A DNA stretch of 14,966 nucleotides from an uncultured Desulfomonile sp. (GTDB taxonomy: Bacteria > Desulfobacterota > Desulfomonilia > Desulfomonilales > Desulfomonilaceae): NCBI GenBank assembly GCA_903853735.1, contig CAINUH010000011.1:1-14966 (forward strand). Reading direction: 5' to 3'. Positions within the stretch are counted from its first letter, which is position 1. Each line of letters starts with the position of its first letter. The notes beneath the pieces were generated by a model. The model was not told where the DNA came from. It saw only the letters and a program-made list of their open reading frames with translations, and did no database searches. Positions 1-7,806 of the stretch are shown here, piece after piece. The translations under genes were made by a program, and so were the position numbers.

Positions 1-10
1 GCTGGGTCAT
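1..10 (-). CDS. Start of a divergent gene running off the left edge
   Basis: Only the first three codons are visible (ATG ACC CAG, then one base). On the minus strand an AGGAGG lies five bases before the ATG, a near-ideal Shine-Dalgarno placement, and this is the whole evidence. A second possible start in another frame lies at base 59 (ATG GCA TAC) and also stays open to the edge, but its upstream sequence is a poor ribosome binding site. Product unknown. If real, it is transcribed divergently from alaS and shares the region 11-272 with it. Confidence 0.5.
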
Positions 11-272
11 GGCATCCTCCTGACTTTTTGAAATTGTAATTCTTCAGGTAGTATGCCATGACTCGCTTCTAAACCGTATTCTCATTGTTGGTTGCGCCCG
101 CACAGGGCATGGATGTTCAGTAATGTGCTAACGTGATATTCTTTAGCTCAGCACTGGGGGCGCACGTAACAGCCTTCGGAAGAAACCGGAAGATGACTTT
201 CGGTGTCCTGTCCGATCAGGGATAATCTCAAGACCCAAAACGTTTGATGAATGGTTCAGCCCGGGAGGAAAC

Positions 273-2903
273 ATGACCGGCGCCGACTTGCGCGAGAAGT
301 TTCTCAAGTATTTTGAAGACATGTCCCACACCAGGGTGCCGAGTTCGTCGTTAATCCCGACCGGAGATGCCACTCTTCTATTCACGAACGCCGGCATGGT
401 ACAATTCAAGAACGTGTTTACCGGATCGGAAAAGCTTCCCTACTTGCGGGCAGCCACCGCTCAGAAATGCCTGAGAGTGAGCGGCAAGCACAATGACCTT
501 GAGAATGTGGGGCATACTACACGGCATCACACATTTTTTGAGATGCTGGGAAACTTTTCGTTCGGTGATTACTTCAAGGACGACGCAATTGCCTTCGGCT
601 GGGAGTTCCTTACCGAAGTTGTGGGTCTGCCGCGGGGGAGACTCCATGTTTCCATTTACCGGGACGATGACGAGGCATTCGAGATATGGAGAAAAGTCCT
701 GGGCACCAATGGAAATCCCATAATCCGTCTGGGAGAGAAGGACAATTTTTGGAGCATGGGTGACACAGGGCCTTGCGGGCCCTGTTCGGAGATTCATATC
801 GATCAAGGCGAACGATTCGGGTGTGGCGGTTCCAATTGTGGTCCAGGGTGTGATTGCGACAGATTTCTTGAACTCTGGAATCTCGTTTTCATGCAGTTTA
901 ACCGGGACGCGGGCGGCACGATAACCCCTTTGCCAAGGCCGTCCATTGATACCGGGCTGGGGCTGGAACGGCTGGCCGCAGTGGTTCAGGGGGTAGACAG
1001 CAATTGGGATTCTGATCTTTTTCGACCCATCATTAGCCGGGTGGAACATCTGTCAGGCAAGGAATGCCGTGGAAAAGATCGTAGTTCAGTCGCAATAAGG
1101 GTGATAGCCGACCACAGTCGAGCAGCGGCGTTCTTGATTGCGGACGGCATTCTACCTTCCAACGAGGGAAGGGGGTATGTTCTTCGACGCATCCTGAGGA
1201 GGGCAATTCGTTACGGCAAGTTCATCGGGCTCAATGAGCCGTTCCTGTTCGATTCTGCCGGTGTAGTGGTCCGGTATATGGCGGCTTCGTACCCGGAATT
1301 GGCCACGCACAAGGTCCTCGTGGAGAAGGTTGTACGTAGCGAGGAGGAACGTTTTCTGGACACTCTCGCGCGGGGCTTGGTTCTTTTCGAGGAGGAAGCG
1401 GAGCGGCTTCGGGGTTGTGGCGACAAGATCATTCCCGGCGAAGTGGTTTTCAGACTTTACGACACCTATGGTTTTCCTCCCGACCTTACGGCCGATTTGG
1501 CTAAAGAATCGGATTTGCTGGTAGATCAGGAAGGTTTCGATCGAGAAATGTCACGCCAAAGACTCATGGCCAGAGAATCATGGGAGGGCATGCAGGGATC
1601 GGAAGCGGAAGCCCTGAGACGAATTATCGGTGAGGATGTGAGCACCGATTTTACAGGCTATGAAACCACTGAAGACTTTGGCGTGGTGAGAGTAATACTG
1701 AGAGACGGGGTGCGTACTCTGGAGGCACAAGCAGGGCAGAGGATAGATCTAATTACAGACAGATCCCCTTTCTACGGTGAATCCGGTGGACAGGTGGGCG
1801 ACCGCGGTATCATGAGCAGCAACGGAAATGAAATCGAAATTGAAGAAACTGTCAAGCCCATGCCGAATCTGACTCTACACCGTGGCCACGTTAAGGCAGG
1901 CTCGTTCAAAGTAGGAGACCGGGTTAATCTGAAGGTGCAAAGAGACCCGCGTCTATCAACCATGGCCAACCATTCTGCCACGCATCTCCTCCAATGGGCG
2001 CTGAGACAAGTGCTCGGAGATCATGTCAATCAAAGCGGGTCGCTCGTAGAACCAAAGCGGCTACGTTTCGATTTCACTCATTTCTCGCCTATCTCTCAGG
2101 ATGAATTGGCCGGCGTTGAAGACCTGGTAAACGAGAAAATCCGAGAGAACTATGAGGTGATTTGCCGTATCATGTCTCTGCAGGAAGCCAAGTCGCAGGG
2201 GGCCACGGCCCTTTTCGGGGAAAAATACGGGGACACGGTACGGATGGTATCAATAGGGGATTTCAGCAAGGAACTTTGCGGTGGGACTCATGCCAAACGA
2301 ACCGGAGATTTGGGAGTCTTTAAGATATTGACCGAGGGCGGGATCGCCGCGGGGATTCGCAGGATCGAGGCGGTTACGGGGAGACCTGCCTTGGAATACG
2401 TCAGATCAATGGAAGAGGAGTTGAGAGGACTTTCCGAAAGGCTTCGCGGCTCCCGAGGAGAATTGCTTCGCAAGGTGGACAAGTTACTCGAAGACAAGAA
2501 GGCGAAAGAAAGAGACCTTGAGTCGCTTAAGCTCAAACTGGCTACAGGAGCGACAACTGACATTCTCGATGGTGTCAGAGAAATTAACGGGGTGCGCGTA
2601 CTGGCCCGGTTGATCGATGGTGTGTCATCCCCGAAGGATCTTAGAGAATATGCGGACAGGGTGCGAGACCGATTGGGATCAGGGATTGCTCTCTTGGCGG
2701 CAAATGCAGATGGAAAGGCTCTCATGATAGCGGTGGTCACCCGAGACCTTACAGGGCGATTTCATGCCGGCAACATAGTGAAGAAGGCTGCAACCATGAT
2801 TGGAGGTTCAGGAGGCGGTAGGCCGGATATGGCCCAAGCAGGAGGGACCGACTTAGCAGGACTGGATCTGGCCCTAAAATCCGTGGAAGATCTTATCAAT
2901 TGA
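273..2903 (+). CDS. alaS: Alanyl-tRNA synthetase (AlaRS)
   Basis: Cytoplasmic class II synthetase that charges tRNA-Ala with alanine and clears mischarged Ser/Gly-tRNA through its editing domain. The 876-aa length is normal for the bacterial family. The N-terminal catalytic domain contains NDLENVGHTTRHHTFFEMLG (about residues 74-93). A Cys cluster, CGGxNCGPGCDCDR, just before ELWNLVFMQF is a common insertion in many bacterial AlaRS. The editing domain carries both halves of the zinc/editing site, H567-SAT-H571 and C669-GGT-H673. The C-terminal DHHA1 domain ends with the glycine-rich GGSGGGRPDMAQAGG. The start is fixed by GGGAGG four bases before the ATG. Complete and apparently intact. The short gene at 3003 follows on the same strand, and the spacing does not show whether they are co-transcribed. 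Confidence 0.98.
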   Translation: MTGADLREKFLKYFEDMSHTRVPSSSLIPTGDATLLFTNAGMVQFKNVFTGSEKLPYLRAATAQKCLRVSGKHNDLENVGHTTRHHTFFEMLGNFSFGDYFKDDAIAFGWEFLTEVVGLPRGRLHVSIYRDDDEAFEIWRKVLGTNGNPIIRLGEKDNFWSMGDTGPCGPCSEIHIDQGERFGCGGSNCGPGCDCDRFLELWNLVFMQFNRDAGGTITPLPRPSIDTGLGLERLAAVVQGVDSNWDSDLFRPIISRVEHLSGKECRGKDRSSVAIRVIADHSRAAAFLIADGILPSNEGRGYVLRRILRRAIRYGKFIGLNEPFLFDSAGVVVRYMAASYPELATHKVLVEKVVRSEEERFLDTLARGLVLFEEEAERLRGCGDKIIPGEVVFRLYDTYGFPPDLTADLAKESDLLVDQEGFDREMSRQRLMARESWEGMQGSEAEALRRIIGEDVSTDFTGYETTEDFGVVRVILRDGVRTLEAQAGQRIDLITDRSPFYGESGGQVGDRGIMSSNGNEIEIEETVKPMPNLTLHRGHVKAGSFKVGDRVNLKVQRDPRLSTMANHSATHLLQWALRQVLGDHVNQSGSLVEPKRLRFDFTHFSPISQDELAGVEDLVNEKIRENYEVICRIMSLQEAKSQGATALFGEKYGDTVRMVSIGDFSKELCGGTHAKRTGDLGVFKILTEGGIAAGIRRIEAVTGRPALEYVRSMEEELRGLSERLRGSRGELLRKVDKLLEDKKAKERDLESLKLKLATGATTDILDGVREINGVRVLARLIDGVSSPKDLREYADRVRDRLGSGIALLAANADGKALMIAVVTRDLTGRFHAGNIVKKAATMIGGSGGGRPDMAQAGGTDLAGLDLALKSVEDLIN

Positions 2904-3002
2904 TGAGCAGTGTCCCAAATTGGGCAGGCCCCAATGTTCACTTGCTTCGTGATTGTGGGCTTCCCTGTCAGGGATCGTTTCGCAAGAAAAGGAGGCCGGC
3001 GG

Positions 3003-3173
3003 ATGAACATAAACGAGAGCAACGAAGTTTACGGAAGGATTACCAGGGTCATTAATGAATTAAGAATGGCCAGGCAATCTGTGACGATTTTCAAAGTAGT
3101 TGAGTTAACCGGGATAGATCAGTTCGTCGTGTTTCAATATTTTTATGATAAAGGCCTGTTGCGAGGCAAGTAG
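3003..3173 (+). CDS. Small hypothetical protein, possible helix-turn-helix
   Basis: A 56-codon gene. The start is chosen at 3003 because AAGGAGG lies seven bases upstream, one of the strongest ribosome binding sites in the window. The longer in-frame start at 2910 has no such site. The protein is basic and has no signal peptide or membrane segment. Its second half (roughly SVTIFKVVELTGIDQFVVFQYF) reads like a short helix-turn-helix: a helix, a TGID turn, then a second helix with aromatic residues. This is a visual impression, not a family match. It sits between alaS and the efflux operon, with its stop about 40 bases before the adaptor start, so it could be co-transcribed with either. Confidence 0.7.
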   Translation: MNINESNEVYGRITRVINELRMARQSVTIFKVVELTGIDQFVVFQYFYDKGLLRGK

Positions 3174-3212
3174 ATCTTGCGTGTTTTTTTACAGGCCATG
3201 CCTTTTAGGTCC

Positions 3213-4421
3213 ATGAAGAACGAATCGAAACCTTGGAACAGCTTCAAGACGTTTCTGCAAAGATTGATCGTGCCGTTGTGTGTCCTATGTCTTGCAGCGG
3301 CCGGTTGTGGAGATCGAAAGAAAGAGATCAAGAAGCAGAATTCGCTCATACCGGTCGAGACGGCGCTGGTGGTTCAAAAAGACTCACCTGTATTCGTTGA
3401 GGCGATCGGAAACGTCGTGGCGTACAACACCGTGGACGTGAAATCCCGCGTCACCGGAGAACTCATCAAAACATTCTTCAAGGCCGGGGACCAGTTGATT
3501 ACCGGGCAGAAACTTTTCACCATTGATCCAGCCCCATTCGAAGCAAAAGTCAAAGAAATCGAAGCAAAACTTAAACAGTCCCAAGTGTTGTACGAACAGG
3601 CTAAGAGAGAGTCCCAGCGGTTCCTGGGTCTCTACGCTGAAAAAGCCGTCAGCCAGGAGCAGCTTGAAACAAAAGAAGTGGACATGAACTCCAAGCTCCA
3701 TCAGGTAGAACTGAACCAGGCCGAACTCGAGAACGCCAGGCTCAACCTGGGGTATTGCTTCATCAATTCACCGCTGGACGGTGAATCGGGCGAGAGACAC
3801 ATAGACGATTTCAACATCGTGATAGCCAACCAAGACAAGCTGGTCACCATCAAACAGATACAACCCATCAAAGTAAGGTTCTCTGTTCCCGGAAAATTTC
3901 TGGATCAGATAATGAAATATAACTCCAATGGTCCACTTGCCGTGGAAACATTCATTCTTGGAAGCGATAAGCCTGAGACCGGCTCGTTGACGCTGATAGA
4001 CAACTACATCAACCCCAAAACCGGAATGATCATGCTGGAAGGAACCTTCTCCAACCCTGCATCCAGACTCTGGCCTGGACAGTTCGTGGAAGTTCGTTTG
4101 AAGCTTACCGTCACTCGTGACGCGTTACTCGTCCCACAGATGGCCGTCAATGACGGACCTCAAGGCCAGTACGTATGGGCGGTAAATGAGGACCAGACGG
4201 TGGCCATGCGGCCGATCAAGGCCGACCGCAGGGACGGAAACATGCAGGTAGTGTCGGAAGGTCTCAAAGCAAATGAAAGAGTGGTCACCGATGGACAGCT
4301 CATGCTGCATCCCGGGGCGCAGATTGTGACACGGGAACAACTGCAAAAGATGAAACAAGCGGCACGTCCTGAGAAAACCGGCGGGAACGGCAGCCCGAAA
4401 AAGGGCGAAAGCCGAGATTAA
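3213..4421 (+). CDS. RND efflux periplasmic adaptor (membrane fusion protein), putative lipoprotein
   Basis: Adaptor subunit of a tripartite RND pump, linking the inner-membrane transporter to an outer-membrane channel. With the start at 3213 (AGG five bases upstream) the protein has 402 aa and a lipoprotein-like signal: a basic N-terminus, a hydrophobic stretch, and AAGC with Cys32 as the candidate lipidated residue. In-frame starts at 3198 and 3177 are possible but give a less typical signal. After it come the barrel-sandwich/lipoyl half (ETALVVQKDSPVFVEAIGNV; VKSRVTGELIKTFFKAGDQL), a charged coiled-coil hairpin (about residues 115-180), the second lipoyl half, and a beta-barrel/membrane-proximal region containing LWPGQFVEVRL. 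The C-terminal tail is polar and Lys/Gly rich. Five bases separate it from the RND transporter gene, so the two form an operon. Confidence 0.93.
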   Translation: MKNESKPWNSFKTFLQRLIVPLCVLCLAAAGCGDRKKEIKKQNSLIPVETALVVQKDSPVFVEAIGNVVAYNTVDVKSRVTGELIKTFFKAGDQLITGQKLFTIDPAPFEAKVKEIEAKLKQSQVLYEQAKRESQRFLGLYAEKAVSQEQLETKEVDMNSKLHQVELNQAELENARLNLGYCFINSPLDGESGERHIDDFNIVIANQDKLVTIKQIQPIKVRFSVPGKFLDQIMKYNSNGPLAVETFILGSDKPETGSLTLIDNYINPKTGMIMLEGTFSNPASRLWPGQFVEVRLKLTVTRDALLVPQMAVNDGPQGQYVWAVNEDQTVAMRPIKADRRDGNMQVVSEGLKANERVVTDGQLMLHPGAQIVTREQLQKMKQAARPEKTGGNGSPKKGESRD

Positions 4422-4426
4422 TAAGC

Positions 4427-7400
4427 ATGAATCTCACGGAATTGTTCATCCGACGTCCCGTGATGACAACCACAATCATGGCGGCCATGATTTTTTTTGG
4501 CGCCATCGGGTACATGAACCTGCCGGTTTCCGCGTTGCCCCAGGTGGATTTTCCTACGATATCCGTTTCCGCCTCGTTACCGGGAGCCGACCCGGAAACC
4601 GTGGCCTCAAGCGTGGCCACACCCCTGGAAAAGCAGTTCTCGTCCATCGAGGGCTTGAGAACAATGAACTCAACCAGCTCCCAGGGCAAGACTACCGTCA
4701 ATCTTCAGTTCGACCTTTCCCGAAAGATAGATGCCGCAGCCATGGACGTGCAGGCTGCCATTACCAAGGCAAGCGGTGTTCTTCCCCCCAATATGCCCAA
4801 CCCTCCCACCTTTACAAAGACGAACCCGGCGGAGAGGCCGATTTATTACATGGTCATGTACTCTGATGCGATGCCCATGCACAAGGTCAACGACTACGCG
4901 GAGACATTCGTTTCCAACGCCCTATCCATGATTCCGGGCGTGGCTCAGGTGATCAATTACAGCCAGCAGAAGTTCACGGTACGGGTTTACATTAACCCGG
5001 ATCTCCTGGCAGCCAAGCAAATTGGCATTAACGAGGTAAAAAACGCTATCACCTCGCAGAATGTGAACCTGCCTCTTGGAACTTTGGACGGGAAACACGA
5101 AACCAGAACGCTCAAAGCTTCCGGACAGCTCATGGACGCAAGGGCATACGAGCCGATTATTGTATCTTATGTTGAGGGTCAGCCAGTCAGATTGGACGAG
5201 ATTTCCACGGTAGAAAACAGCGTCTATGCCGACAAAGTTGCGTGTTACTACAACGGGAAAAGATGCGTGGGTCTGGCTGTTCAGCGGCAGCCCGGATCAA
5301 ATACGATCAGTATCGTGAACGAGATCGAGAAGATGATGCCCACGATTCGGGCCTCTTTACCGCCCACCGTGGAACTGGAAGTGATCTACGACATGTCGCA
5401 ATCAATTCGCGCGTCCGTAGACGACGTTAAGCTCACTCTTGTCCTGGCCATCATCCTTGTAATCATTGTGATTTTTATCTTTCTACGGAATGTGCAGGCT
5501 ACCTTCATAGCAAGCATGGCCATTCCGTTGTCCATCGTGTTTACCTTTGCCATGATGCACGTCTTCGGTTTTTCACTGGACAACCTTTCGCTTATGGCTC
5601 TGGTATTATGCGTCGGTTTCGTCGTGGATGATGCGATCGTCGTGCTTGAGAACGTTGTCAGGCATCTGGAGATGGGCAAGAAGCCGTTCCAAGCTGCGGT
5701 GGACGGAACAAGACAAATCGTTTTTACGATCATCTCAATGACATCCAGTCTGGCCATAGTCTTTGTTCCCATCATGTTCATGGCGGGAATCTACGGCCGC
5801 GTTCTGAACGAGTTTGCAGTAACCATAACCTGCGCGATCATTGTATCAGGCGTTGTAGCGTTAATGGTAACCCCTATGTTGAGCAGTCGCCTGTTGCGTC
5901 CGCAAAGCAGGTTGGCCGCGTCGGATCCAGTGTTCGGGACCATGTTGAGATTCTATCGGTGGTCTCTCTCTCTTGCCGTGCATCACCGCATTGTGACCAT
6001 TCTCATCTCTGTCGCTGTACTGGCGGCCAGTGTCTTTCTGTTCGTCCGACTGCCAAAAGGATTTGTGCCGCCTGTCGACATGAACTACCTCATCGGTTTC
6101 TGTATAAGCGAGCAGGGAGTTTCGCCCGATGCCATGGAAGGGAAACTGAACGAACTCGGTCCACGGGTTCGCGACAATTCCAACGTGAAATCTGTTCTGA
6201 ATGTTGCCGGTCATCCCCAGCGAAATCAGGGATTCACAATCGCCTTTCTCAAAGAGAGACCACCCCGCAAGGTGTCCGCGGAGCGGGTGATGGCTGAACT
6301 GCTTCCTGTGGTAAACTCTGTTCCTGGGCTCCTCACCTTCTATTCGGTCCCGCCCCTCATAGAGATCAGCACCGAGGTTTCGGCGAGCCCGTATCTCTTT
6401 ATTCTGCAATCTGCCGATACGAGGACCCTGTTCAAGAATGCGGAGAAATTTACGTATGCCATGTACGGCGTTCCGGAGGTTGCGGCGGTCAATTCTAATC
6501 TTTACATCAAGAACCCGGAAGCTTTTATCAATATCCATAGAGACAAGGCCAGTTCGCTCGGAATAACCGCGGAAGAGGTTGAGCAGGCGTCGTTCTCTTC
6601 GTACGGGTCACGTGAAATCTCCAACATCTATGGAACCACGGACACGTACAAGGTGATTCTGCAGGTTGAGAAGGATTTCCAGCGTTATCCGGATCAACTC
6701 TCATCGCTGTATCTGAAAAACAGGAATGGTGAAATGGTTCGTCTGGATGCGGTTGCGGACGTGGTCCCCCGTGTAGGTCCGCTGACCGTTAACCATTACG
6801 GGCAGTTTCCATCTGTGACCATATCGTTCAACACTGCTGTGGGATACTCTCTCGGACAAGCCACAGACGCTCTGCGAGATTTGGCCAAGCAGATGTTGCC
6901 CGATTCAATACGGTACAAATTTGGAGGTACTGCCGAGGCTTTTGAGGGTTCCGTCCGAAGCCTCACGATCCTTCTTATTGTAGCTATAGCAATAATTTAC
7001 ATGATTCTTGCCTGTTTGTATGAGAGTTTCCTGCACCCGCTGACCATCATCGCGGGATTGCCTTCGGCCGCCTTCGGGGGACTGGTAACTCTGTGGATAT
7101 TTGGCTTCGAGTTGGATCTGTATGGGTTTGTGGGTTTGTTCATGTTGATCGGCATAGTGAAAAAGAATGCCATTATGGTGGTGGACTTCGCCCGGGAGGC
7201 GGAAATCGCAGGGAAATCGCCTCTGGAAGCGGCCATAGAGGGTTCCGTGGTCCGTTTTCGACCGATCATGATGACAACCATAGCGGCCATAGCGGGCATG
7301 GTCCCGATTGCCGTCGGTTTCGGTTCAGGCGGAGAATCCAGGCAGCCTCTAGGACTTGCTGTGGTCGGCGGCTTGATGCTGTCACAGGTTGTCACCTTGT

Positions 7401-7495
7401 ATTTGACGCCGGTTGTCTACTCGTACCTGGGCGGTATCCAGCAACGACTGAACAATCGAGGTGCCAAAGGACGAGAAATCCGTGGCTTGCCTTAG
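4427..7495 (+). CDS. RND-family inner-membrane efflux transporter (HAE1/MdtB-MdtC-like)
   Basis: Proton-driven inner-membrane pump of the AcrB/MdtBC type, 1022 aa, the normal length. It starts with the family signature MNLTELFIRRPVMTT, followed by TM1 and a large periplasmic porter domain (PQVDFPTISVSASLPGADPE). TM2-TM6 begin near residue 335, and TM4 carries the proton-relay pair D401-D402 in GFVVDDAIVVLENV. A second periplasmic loop and TM8-TM12 follow; the TM10 lysine region is LIGIVKKNAIMVVDFA. The sequence favours the hydrophobic/amphiphilic exporter group over the heavy-metal (CusA) group, but the substrate cannot be read from it. The ribosome binding site is weak and the gap to the adaptor is five bases, suggesting translational coupling. 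No TolC-type channel gene follows, so the outer-membrane partner must be encoded elsewhere. Confidence 0.96.
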   Translation: MNLTELFIRRPVMTTTIMAAMIFFGAIGYMNLPVSALPQVDFPTISVSASLPGADPETVASSVATPLEKQFSSIEGLRTMNSTSSQGKTTVNLQFDLSRKIDAAAMDVQAAITKASGVLPPNMPNPPTFTKTNPAERPIYYMVMYSDAMPMHKVNDYAETFVSNALSMIPGVAQVINYSQQKFTVRVYINPDLLAAKQIGINEVKNAITSQNVNLPLGTLDGKHETRTLKASGQLMDARAYEPIIVSYVEGQPVRLDEISTVENSVYADKVACYYNGKRCVGLAVQRQPGSNTISIVNEIEKMMPTIRASLPPTVELEVIYDMSQSIRASVDDVKLTLVLAIILVIIVIFIFLRNVQATFIASMAIPLSIVFTFAMMHVFGFSLDNLSLMALVLCVGFVVDDAIVVLENVVRHLEMGKKPFQAAVDGTRQIVFTIISMTSSLAIVFVPIMFMAGIYGRVLNEFAVTITCAIIVSGVVALMVTPMLSSRLLRPQSRLAASDPVFGTMLRFYRWSLSLAVHHRIVTILISVAVLAASVFLFVRLPKGFVPPVDMNYLIGFCISEQGVSPDAMEGKLNELGPRVRDNSNVKSVLNVAGHPQRNQGFTIAFLKERPPRKVSAERVMAELLPVVNSVPGLLTFYSVPPLIEISTEVSASPYLFILQSADTRTLFKNAEKFTYAMYGVPEVAAVNSNLYIKNPEAFINIHRDKASSLGITAEEVEQASFSSYGSREISNIYGTTDTYKVILQVEKDFQRYPDQLSSLYLKNRNGEMVRLDAVADVVPRVGPLTVNHYGQFPSVTISFNTAVGYSLGQATDALRDLAKQMLPDSIRYKFGGTAEAFEGSVRSLTILLIVAIAIIYMILACLYESFLHPLTIIAGLPSAAFGGLVTLWIFGFELDLYGFVGLFMLIGIVKKNAIMVVDFAREAEIAGKSPLEAAIEGSVVRFRPIMMTTIAAIAGMVPIAVGFGSGGESRQPLGLAVVGGLMLSQVVTLYLTPVVYSYLGGIQQRLNNRGAKGREIRGLP

Positions 7496-7500
7496 TAGCC

Positions 7501-7644
7501 GTGGTCAAGTCTTGAAATATAGGCGAGTCCCAGGTATTTTGAGTTTATGACCAGACCGTTGAGACTTGAATAGCCTGGAGCCGTGAATCATGTCACGGCT
7601 CGACGCAATGAGCGAGAGAAGCTAATATTTCAAGACCTGACCCC
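7501..7644. repeat. 144-bp MITE/REP-like element with terminal inverted repeats
   Basis: Bases 7501-7520 and 7625-7644 are inverted repeats matching at 18 of 20 positions, with a perfect 12-bp core (GTCTTGAAATAT against ATATTTCAAGAC). Inside lies a 9-bp hairpin (7578-7601). A possible 5-bp direct repeat, CCGTG, occurs at 7499-7503 and 7644-7648. It partly overlaps the terminal repeats, so it is weak as a target-site duplication. No transposase is present and no credible gene lies inside. The structure suggests a non-autonomous mobile element or a palindromic intergenic repeat inserted just after the RND gene stop. Confidence 0.6.
7578..7601 (+). terminator. Strong hairpin after the RND operon, possible terminator
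   Basis: GAGCCGTGA and TCACGGCTC form a perfect 9-bp stem around a 6-base loop (ATCATG), 83 bases after the stop of the RND transporter gene. It lacks the run of T that a standard intrinsic terminator needs. It may therefore be only the internal palindrome of the surrounding 144-bp repeat, although it could still slow or end transcription from the efflux operon. Confidence 0.35.
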
Positions 7645-7747
7645 CGTGCGTGCTCGAGCGTCAGGTACAGGGCATCGGCTTCACGATCAATTTTTCAGTC
7701 TCATAACGCACCCCCCCTCGGTCTGGACAATGAGGTACACATCAGTG

Positions 7748-7780
7748 ACCGTCCGGACGGTTCCAGGTAAGTTGACTTAC
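7748..7780. promoter_or_regulatory. Two adjacent dyads upstream of the selenoprotein permease, candidate operators
   Basis: A perfect 14-bp palindrome (ACCGTCCGGACGGT, 7748-7761) is followed six bases later by a second dyad with 6-bp arms and a 2-bp centre (GTAAGT-TG-ACTTAC, 7767-7780). Their centres are 19 bp apart, nearly two helical turns, and the second ends 26 bases before the permease start. The arrangement suits binding of dimeric regulators. The two dyads differ in sequence, so they may belong to two different proteins. No regulator gene lies beside them. A TTGACT sequence (7772-7777) overlaps the second dyad and could be a -35 element, but no good -10 box follows. Confidence 0.4.
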
Positions 7781-7806
7781 TTAACCAATCATGGTTTCTT
7801 GCAGAA

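Noticed and set aside
11..272. T-box or other leader structure before alaS
   Set aside because: I see no T-box consensus, no terminator-antiterminator pair and no convincing -35/-10 pair, so I did not call a regulatory element there.
378..1049. 223-aa minus-strand ORF inside alaS
   Set aside because: It lies antisense to the most conserved part of alaS and matches no family I recognise; it is explained by codon bias on the other strand.
2912..2925. Palindrome CCCAAATTGGG after alaS as a terminator
   Set aside because: The arms leave only one base for a loop and no T run follows, so it is not a terminator hairpin.
2910..3002. Longer start for the small gene after alaS
   Set aside because: It has no ribosome binding site, while the ATG at 3003 has AAGGAGG at ideal spacing.
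5861..6538. 225-aa minus-strand ORF inside the RND transporter gene
   Set aside because: It is antisense to the clearly coding transporter frame, with no start signals or recognisable domains.
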